64,000 nucleotides of DNA from Isoetes taiwanensis (Eukaryota; Streptophyta; Lycopodiopsida; Isoetales; Isoetaceae). A program made the translations under genes and the position numbers. Position 1 is the first letter of the stretch; each line of letters starts with the position of its first letter. Shown in pieces: positions 57,130 to 64,000 of this stretch. The stretch lies in assembly GCA_021234155.1 (NCBI GenBank), contig JAJEKV010000049.1, forward strand, positions 8,962,036 to 9,026,035. Direction: 5' to 3'. The notes beneath the pieces were generated by a model that ran no database searches, was not told where the DNA came from, and was given only the letters and a program-made list of their open reading frames with translations.

Positions 57130-59350
57130 CAAGTTCGCTTATTTCAACCCCATCCCTCTTTTGTAATTATTTTATTTGTTGCCGCTTATTTCAACCCGAT
57201 CTCTCTCTTGTAATCATATGTTCCAAGAATTATTTGCTTTGGTCATTTTCATATACATCTTTAATATACCAATCTTTTTGTTTCACAGTGGCACTTTATC
57301 TGAAAGAAGAGGCTATGTTTAAGAAATATTTGCTTCCTTCATTTTCATCTACATCTTCTTTAATATATGAATCTTATTGTTTGAGAATAGAATACCTTAT
57401 CTCAATTATCTCAAAGGAGAGGCTATTCACGTACTTAAAAGGTGAATTGCACACGTTAAAACTATTAGATTTTTCTAACCGCTTAATAATGCTATCACAT
57501 TCCAAAATTGGGTTGGAGTACTTTCGTTGCATTCTAGATAGCTTATTTAGCCATCTCTCAAAATCTAACTTCAATTGAAGTTCCAAGTTCAATTGAGGTT
57601 TCTTTTGGATTTGATTGATCCTTTGTCCTCCTTTTTTCTCGATGTTTTAATTAGTGACACTATTTGTTTATGATGGGCTTCCATAGATTTGACCTTTTCT
57701 TTTAATCATTCATCTCAAAATAATTTGCCCAATTCGTTTGGTATTTGGGGAGGGTATTCTGGCAATGGTGGGGACTAAGATTCTGGTATTGTATTGTATT
57801 CAAAATGGTATGTTTGTGCAGGTGAGAGCTGCTTATTTGTTGCGGGGGTCAAGTTTCTATTTGGGTGATGCGTTTGTTCTATTTGGGTGATGCGTTTGTT
57901 CTTTTTTTTTTTAAGTGAGCTCAATAGTTTAAAAAAAATTGGCGGCGTTTTTTTAGGGCGTGGATGAGAAGGGACGCTCCCTTCTTTTTTTGGCAAGGGC
58001 AGCGGAGGAGAGGCAGGCACAGGGCAAACGCAGGGGAGGTCTGGGCTGGTTGTGTGTTGAAGCAGACCGGCATGGTGACTTGAGGAGCTGCATTGCCTCG
58101 ATCTGAGACAGGGCCTGAGTTGCAATTAGCCGATTCCATCTGTGTGATTCGATTTGTGTGCAGGTCGATGGCAGGGCTGTGGCGTGGAGCGAAGATGATA
58201 TCAAGGGAGGCGATCTGAAGCAGCTCGGTTTGGCCTGGAAACTGACCGAAATAGGTTCAGGAGGGTTGACCTGAAGGAAATAGGGCCACACAAGAATCTG
58301 GAAGGGGCCATAGCCGCCATAATCGGAGGTGCATGTCTGCAGCAACCCAAGCCGGATATGCACCAAAGTAGCTTAAAATTAGTCTGAGGGTGTCGGCAAT
58401 CAGACCCGAAGGCCCGATTTGCATGTTAGAAGCCCCATTCCGGCAGTCCATAGCCCGCCTTCAGTGGGTTCTGCAATTCTTTATTTCCTTTTTTTTTTTT
58501 TGCACGAACCATTGCTTCGTTTTGCACCATTGAAACTTTTCGTGGGGTGCATGTGGAAAAAATTAAGGGCCCTTGATCTGAGAATATTCCCCAGATCGAT
58601 GGTCCAGAAAACAAGATATAAACCTTCAAAAAGATCAACAACTATTGGTAAGACAAAAAAATAAAAAAACAAGAAAAATCAAAGCAAAATAGATATAAAC
58701 CTTCAAAAGACGCTGCCTCAAAATGAACAATGGCATCGTTGATAACCCATTGCTGGACTTGGAAGTAAGAAAATAGGGGAAGAAAGAAGGGGAGATTCTA
58801 CCACGTCATTGCCATGTCCGACCACCTTGCATATGACGATTTAGTATACAGATAATATTTTTTAAATGCAAATTATATTTGGTTAGTACACAACTATAAA
58901 ATTACATTCAATTGAAAATACCCTTTTCCTAGAAAATACCCTAGCAGCTACTACAATCTTCTATAATTCTTGTGTTATGTGGTAATTCCATTTTTGAACC
59001 ACACCCCCCTTTCTTGAATATACTCCAATCCATTTGCAAGTTCCCTTTTGACCCAATCTCCCCTTTCTTGAAAACACTCTGATGTGCATTTACAATCACT
59101 TTTTTTGTTCAAGAATCGCCTGTTTCTACTAATTTTCCATCTTTAACTACTAGTTTTTCCTATTAGGATATACCATTTTTGTTCAAGAATCCCCTATTTC
59201 CACTAATATTCTCCCATAAGATATGTCCTTTTATTCAAAATTTTCAATTGCAAAAAAGACCCCATTGCTCTTGAGCTCCCCGGTTCCTCAATGGGGGATT
59301 TTTCAGGGGATTTGAGAACTTTTTATTGTTGTGTTAGTTTGCAAGTTGCG
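57130..59350. other. Intergenic stretch, no certain gene
   Basis: 57240-57370 has a diverged direct repeat (TTTCATATACATCTTTAATA and TTTCATCTACATCTTCTTTA). 57945-58440 is a GC-rich island bounded by T runs (57903 and 58488) with competing short frames on both strands and no family match. GTTCTATTTGGGTGATGCGT is partly duplicated at 57858-57900. Confidence 0.4.
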
Positions 59351-59353
59351 TTT

Positions 59354-59545
59354 TACTAAATTGTTATGTAGAGAATACATTGTCATTTATGATGCACCTA
59401 CCACATAATCAAATATTGATATGCAACGATAGAAATCAATACTATTAACTCTGATTCATTTTACTGATTTCTTACGTAGAGAATATATTGTCATTTATTA
59501 TTCACCTACCACATGATCAGATATTGATATTCAAGGATACGAACC
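59354..59545 (+). repeat. Diverged tandem repeat, about 105-bp spacing, two copies
   Basis: GTAGAGAATACATTGTCATT plus TATGATGCACCTACCACATAA at about 59368 recurs as GTAGAGAATATATTGTCATT plus TATTATTCACCTACCACATGA at about 59475. Confidence 0.8.
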
Positions 59546-59711
59546 AACCATCAACACTGAATGTTTGGGTCTACATTCAATTGAATGCTCATAACTAAGG
59601 ATACTACCATATAGAACAATGCAGATATTATTTATTACAAGAAAAAGTCTGAAAAATTGCAAAGCAGTTACAATCAAGTGCAAATCTGTTTCTATTCTAA
59701 ATACGCACTAA

Positions 59712-60625
59712 GTTTATCGTCCAAGAAGATCAAACGGCCTATGGGACCCAGAAAAAGGAAGTGTAGCAGACGTATTATTGTTCGGATTAAAAAATCCCCA
59801 CTACGAAGAGTTTACGATGAAAAAACCATGGCAATAAGAGGAGTGCTAACAAATTGTATAATATACATAGTGATTGTGCCATCTATTAAGGCAGTGTGCG
59901 AGGACATAATTGAGCCCACCTATCCATGAGCTCTTGAAGATATGATCCCAGCAACTGCACTAAAGCCATGCCCAAAGTCACATGCAGCAACTGGTTGGGC
60001 CTGACCAATTTGGATGTGATGATACGCAGGATACTCACAAAGCCTATTTTGGTGTGGCTCTGCAATCCATCCGCTTATCTCAATTCGGAGGAATGGAGAT
60101 GATGACTTTGCATTTTTGTTGGGCGGATGGGTATGTAGGTAGTGTTGCGAGTTCTGTTCTAGTGTGGGGTTTATGTGGCACTGATAATGTACTGTCTTGA
60201 CCTGCTCAAGGTGCTGGCATCCCAAAGCTTGCCGACGAAGCAAACATCAAGCTATTGAACCCTCTTTTCCTTCCAGCAGGCCTTGAGGCATTGCAGCCAG
60301 GTTGGGAGACGAGCATCAACCATGTTGACCACTTCTGAAGTAGATGATGTGGCAATCAAGGGCCTTTCTATGTAGAAAGCAGAATTTAATACGGGACCAT
60401 AGATTTCATTCCCAATGCTCGTGCTAAGAAAGCTTTGCGCACCTGTTCCAAGTTATTCCAGGTAGCAAGATACAACACTGGGCCCCAAACTTCCACCCCA
60501 TATAGAAGAACATGCTCCATCAAGACTCTAAATAAGTGTGTGGTAGGCCCAGTCATACAACTCCACTTTGTGACTATTATTTTGCATTGCATACAGGGCT
60601 TTCCAACCCGGTATCACCTGCAACA
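59712..60625 (-). mobile_element. LINE copy 4, 5'-truncated (family 1)
   Basis: On the minus strand the copy begins near 60625, encodes VLLYGVEVWGPVLYLATWNN to ARALGMKSMVPY (60592-60386) and, after frame changes, VKTVHYQCHINPTLE and the ORF2 end (60243-59920). It then ends with GGGTCCCATAGGCC (plus-strand GGCCTATGGGACCC at about 59735) and ACGATAAA near 59715. The family is the same as copies 1-3. Confidence 0.85.
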
Positions 60626-60963
60626 AGTAATATACTAGTTTTTATAATTTATACCTGGTTACTTGTACTAGTTTCATGGTCTATTAAGATAATGTTTTAT
60701 CAGTTCTAATTTACCAATCAATTGTTTTAGGGGTATGGTCTATGGTCATGCATCCATATCAAATTGCCCTAGAAACCCCTTATTATTGTGCTATATATTC
60801 AAGTTTATTTTACATTTGTAGTATTGTTTGATTTGCAGTATGGTTTTAATACCAAATTAGTTGTCATAGTGGTTATTTGTAATGTTTATCCACAGAGGTG
60901 GTTACTCATACTGGCTACTCGCAATGCTTATTTAATGTGTAGCACAATAACATAAACAATGTA

Positions 60964-61035
60964 AGTAATTAATCAATAAGAAACCATTATATTGTAAAAA
61001 AGTAATTAATCAATAAGAAACCATTATATAGTTTT
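60964..61035 (+). repeat. Tandem duplication, 36 bp, two copies
   Basis: AGTAATTAATCAATAAGAAA plus CCATTATAT occurs at about 60964-60998 and 61000-61035. Confidence 0.9.
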
Positions 61036-61358
61036 TACACAATTCCTTATCTAGCGGCCGCCTTCTGTCTCTCTTGTCAGTTTGTCAGAGTCAGCTCTAA
61101 TTTATCTCCTCCCTTTTTCTGTCACATTAATTAAATTAAAGGGAGGGTTATTTAAGTTGCAAATTTACATCTTATGAACTCAAGAATGTTGCACAGGTGT
61201 ATTAGTATAACACTATAACTATATTCTAGTATTGCATAAGCATCCACAAAAACCATAAAATAAGTAGCAAAATCCAATAGTATTGCATAAATAAGGTCTA
61301 CAAAAACCATAGAACATAGGTAGAAAATTTCATAGTACATTGCGAACGATGTCCTGAT

Positions 61359-61529
61359 CTAGCTATCTTTTTTGTATTTTTCAATGTTATGCCTCGCAAC
61401 AAGTTTTGCAATCTCCCTTGCTGAAGTGCCAATATCATCCTCAGGTTGTACAAATTTTTAACATATGCATGGACCTCATCATCATATGGCTTCTCTCCTT
61501 GTCCAAATGGTGCTCTTTTGCTTTGTCTC
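61359..61529 (-). pseudogene. Orphan exon-like frame, unrecognised
   Basis: After a good acceptor (TTTACTTCCAG, ending at 61530) the minus strand reads RQSKRAPFGQGEKPYDDEVH, then AYVK. With one base shift it continues KFVQPEDDIGTSAREIAKLV, then ARHNIEKYKKDS and a TAG at 61359. The charged, well-formed sequence looks like a true terminal exon of some gene with a single frameshift, lying 1.5 kb downstream of the second methyltransferase-like locus on the same strand. I cannot name it. Confidence 0.35.
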
Positions 61530-62497
61530 CTGGAAGTAAACAATTATGAAATTTATAAACTCTAATAATAACTTAGAACTGTATAAATTGATCAAACATC
61601 AATGAACATAGAAAAATGAAAACTAGGAAAGATAAGAAAATATGATATTACTGATATGAAAAATCAATATGCTTTCTCCTTCTTTCTACAGATGACTATA
61701 GATTTGTTTGACCTCTTCTTTCTGCTTTATAGACCAGACTTCTTAGATCTTAGAGTCTACTGCCCACTAAGAAGCAAATGAAACAAAGAAATAGATCTAA
61801 TTCTGTGCCAAAAATGGCAAAGGAATCACAAGCAATCAGAATTCAAGTTTTTAATTCCATGTCAGTATTTGTTGATGGCACAAGAAGCATGGCTATAAAT
61901 TTAATATGACCATAGGCTTAATATACCATAGATCTGAAATCAATACACACAATGATCAGTGCAGACAGAGAACTAACCTTAAAAGAAAAGGAAGCTTATG
62001 GCCATAATTGTAAATAGCTCAAACATGCACTGTAATCTCAGACCCTAGAAGAAGAAAATTCCATCCATCTAGATACACTGAAGAAGGATCACCGGAGACT
62101 CTCCATGGCAGTTAAGATTTGTCATGGCTAAAGATATTTGTGAAATATCATACAATATTTGTGAAAATGGAATAATAGAAGCAGAGTTTCATTAAATTTG
62201 GAAATTTCGTGATTCCAATTTCTTGCGAAATCAGTTTCTTCCCTGTTTTATCACAGACTTATCGATAGATATGGCACTATCTACTTAACAAGAAACCAGT
62301 TATCATGCAAAAACCGCTACATTTGATATAAAACGGCGCAGTTTTAGTTTTCAAGAAGAGAACCATGGCGCCATTTACTAAGAAAGTGTGAGGAAAAGCG
62401 CCCCGAAAATGTCAAAAGCAGATATTAAAATGCCAAAAAACGCCGGTAGGCAAACAAAATGGCGCGACCGCCTCGTTTGCTCGAAATTAATTACGAA
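61530..62497. other. AT-rich stretch without a gene
   Basis: No coding recognised. The last 150 bases become richer in CG words (GGCGCAG, AAAAGCGCCCCG, AACGCCGG, GGCGCGACCGCC) leading into the palindrome array. Confidence 0.45.
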
Positions 62498-62607
62498 GCA
62501 AATAGCGCAAACGCGCTATTTGCTTTAACGAGAAACCGATCAAATAGTGCAGGCGCACTATTTGTTTTAACGTAAAGACCAAGCAAATAGTGCGCTTGCA
62601 CCATTTC
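62498..62607. repeat. Tandem palindrome array beside the second methyltransferase-like locus
   Basis: Three palindromes are spaced 42-43 bases apart. CAAATAGCGC-AAAC-GCGCTATTTG lies at 62499-62522, CAAATAGTGC-AGGC-GCACTATTTG at 62541-62564, and a worn CAAATAGTGC-GCTT-GCACCATTTC at 62584-62607. The first two are followed by a shared TTTAACG spacer. Perfect 10-base arms in the first two copies make this unlikely to be chance. Confidence 0.88.
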
Positions 62608-62663
62608 CCTATAGATAACACATTTTTACACAAGGCCATGTAGTTATATATTAATAAAAATAC

Positions 62664-63337
62664 AATTTTTTATTAATAGTCCTGATCAAAGTGTGAGTCA
62701 TCGACTTTCTCATAGTCTGCAGGGTTAATCTTACTGCGGTCAATTTGCTCCTCCTGCTCAGCTCCACCTTGGCCGGATGTCTCTCCTTTCTCTCCACCTT
62801 GACCTGATTCGTCCTCCTCATTTTCTCCCCCGACTGCTCCACCATCTTTAATAGTCAAGACTTCGCGCTGGCCAATGGCCTTTGGGGCAAGCAAGGGGTA
62901 TAGGGCGTTCTATGCATTTAATCTTCACGAAGTCATGCTCATATGTCGCACTGATTCTTCCTACATGAAGTGATACCCTAGATAGAGCTCCAGCAGATAC
63001 AATTTTTTTTTAATAGTCCTGATCAAAGTGTGAGTCATCGACTTTCTCATAGTCTCCAGGGTTAATCTTACTGCGGTCAATTTGCTCCTCCTGCTCAGCT
63101 CCACCTTGGCCGGATGTCTCTCCTTTCTCTCCACCTTGACCTGATTCGTCCTCCTCATTTTCTCCCCCGACTGCTCCACCATCTTTAATAGTCAAGACTT
63201 CGCGCTGGCCAATGGCCTTTGGGGCAAGCAAGGGGTATAGGGCGTTCTATGCATTTAATCTTCACGAAGTCATGCTCATATGTCGCACTGATTCTTCCTA
63301 CATGAAGTGATGCCCTAGATAGAGCTCCAGCAGAGAA
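62664..63337 (-). repeat. 337-bp tandem duplication of the 3' end of the methyltransferase-like gene
   Basis: 62664-63000 and 63001-63337 are nearly identical (differences include TCTGCAGGG/TCTCCAGGG and GATACCC/GATGCCC plus the T-run length). Each unit carries the final 50-70 codons of the gene (tail ending HFDQDY plus stop) and part of the motif I region. The high identity implies a recent event. Confidence 0.93.
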
Positions 63338-64000
63338 GAAATCTAGTACAATGGTACCCGAATGGCAGAGCTTATCAACAAGGTAGAACGCAGTTGCAGG
63401 ACCAATCTGCTTATGAACCAGGTATTCTCCTTCCATACCCTGCCAACTGAATTTAAACGTGTCTTGCAGGAGTTTTTTGGCCATAACATCTCCCTCACTT
63501 CCGATGGCTTCCTTAGGAATAGGAGGAATTGGCGGGAGCTTCCGAGGGTGATCACCATACAGCCTGAGATCCAGGTCTTCATCAGGCTCTCCGTGTGTGC
63601 AGAAATCCTCGTGGCAAGAATGAGAGCATGTGGCTCTTTTATTCCTGTACCACCTGTAGCGCCTCCTCTTCATACATTCCTACAAACACTCTTGACCTGG
63701 ATTCCAGTCTTTCAAGCACAGTGGCAAATAAAAAGTTATGCTCCGGCCTGACGAAACATAGAATCCAGTATGTCTCTACATCTGTCATCTGTGAGACGGT
63801 ATCGAAGAATGCTGTTACAGTCTCACTATTCCAACAGGAGTAAGCTGCCTTGCATCTAAACATATCATGCTGGCAGGTAGCGTTGTTTTTTCTAGCGGTA
63901 TCCCCCTGGCAGTGACATGTTCAACAAAGTATCTAGGCATGTCCTTCTCTGTTTCGGGCTTAAGGATTTTGCGAATGGAATTGGCCAATGAGATGGCATA
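63010..64000 (-). pseudogene. Second ParB/methyltransferase-family gene, 3' part, cut by window edge
   Basis: Minus-strand frames in order: SLANSIRKILKPETEKD and SMICLDARQLTPVGI (64000 to about 63830), then FFDTVSQMTDVETYWILCFV (63863-63639), then PPIPPIPKEAIGSEG and TIVLDFFSAGALSRASLHVG plus RISATYEHD (63673-63250), then a shift into a Gly/Glu-rich tail ending SKINPGDYEKVDDSHFDQDY (63231-63010). LDFFSAG...GR...YEHD matches an S-adenosylmethionine motif I. LDAR sits where the 18414-23427 gene has LDSR, in place of a D-P-P-Y. The same fold order marks it as a relative. At least three frame changes suggest decay. No FCP1 domain follows; the ParB part, if present, is beyond the window. Confidence 0.55.

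Noticed and set aside
56145..57132. Long frames overlapping FTR1 in other frames and on the minus strand
   Set aside because: They are shadows of the high-GC FTR1 coding sequence; only the FTR1 frame has family motifs.
57953..58366. 137-codon minus-strand frame and competing plus-strand frames in a GC-rich island
   Set aside because: Frames on both strands are equally long, low in complexity and without family features; GC-rich DNA gives such frames by chance.

Overview
The window looks like nuclear DNA of a land plant with a repeat-rich genome. The evidence is a plant-type LRR/malectin receptor kinase, a spliced mitochondrial ribosomal protein gene, a pentatricopeptide-repeat remnant, and plant-style L1, copia, Helitron, MULE and SINE debris separated by long AT-rich stretches. 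A fungal-type FTR1 iron permease, which as far as I know is not usual in flowering plants, hints at a non-flowering lineage (fern, lycophyte, bryophyte or gymnosperm). The species cannot be fixed from sequence alone.

Layout. 1-430 is a foldback repeat. 960-6680 holds two degraded copies of one LINE family in opposite orientations, separated by a scrap of a local repeat. 6711-12298 is a low-copy repeat (copy A) broken by a 1.97-kb MULE with a clean 9-bp target duplication. It leads into an apparently intact receptor kinase gene (12299-15071). 18414-23427 (minus) is the most unusual locus: one spliced reading frame that joins an RGG-rich start, a ParB-like domain, a DNA-methyltransferase-like domain and an FCP1/NIF phosphatase-like domain. 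It is interrupted by five in-frame stops and one frameshift, and an intron carries a strictly 32-bp-periodic palindrome array. 27750-29482 has minisatellites and an orphan LINE ORF1. 29549-32350 and 38585-42200 are inverted copies B and C of repeat A. Between them lie a 5' part of mitoribosomal mS29/DAP3 (36021-37208, minus) and a PPR remnant. 41131-50350 is a nest of L1, SINE, Helitron, tandem and foldback repeats. 51660-54710 has a degraded L1 and a copia fragment. 56164-57129 is an intact intronless FTR1 permease. The right end (59712-64000) has a LINE fragment, an orphan exon, a palindrome array and, cut by the window edge, a second relative of the methyltransferase-like gene with a fresh 337-bp tandem duplication of its 3' end.

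Only the receptor kinase and FTR1 look complete and functional; mS29 looks real but its 3' exons are not visible. The two ParB/methyltransferase-like loci, each beside its own tandem palindrome array, are the best candidate for an undescribed system. They most likely represent a decaying mobile or domesticated element, but this is inference.
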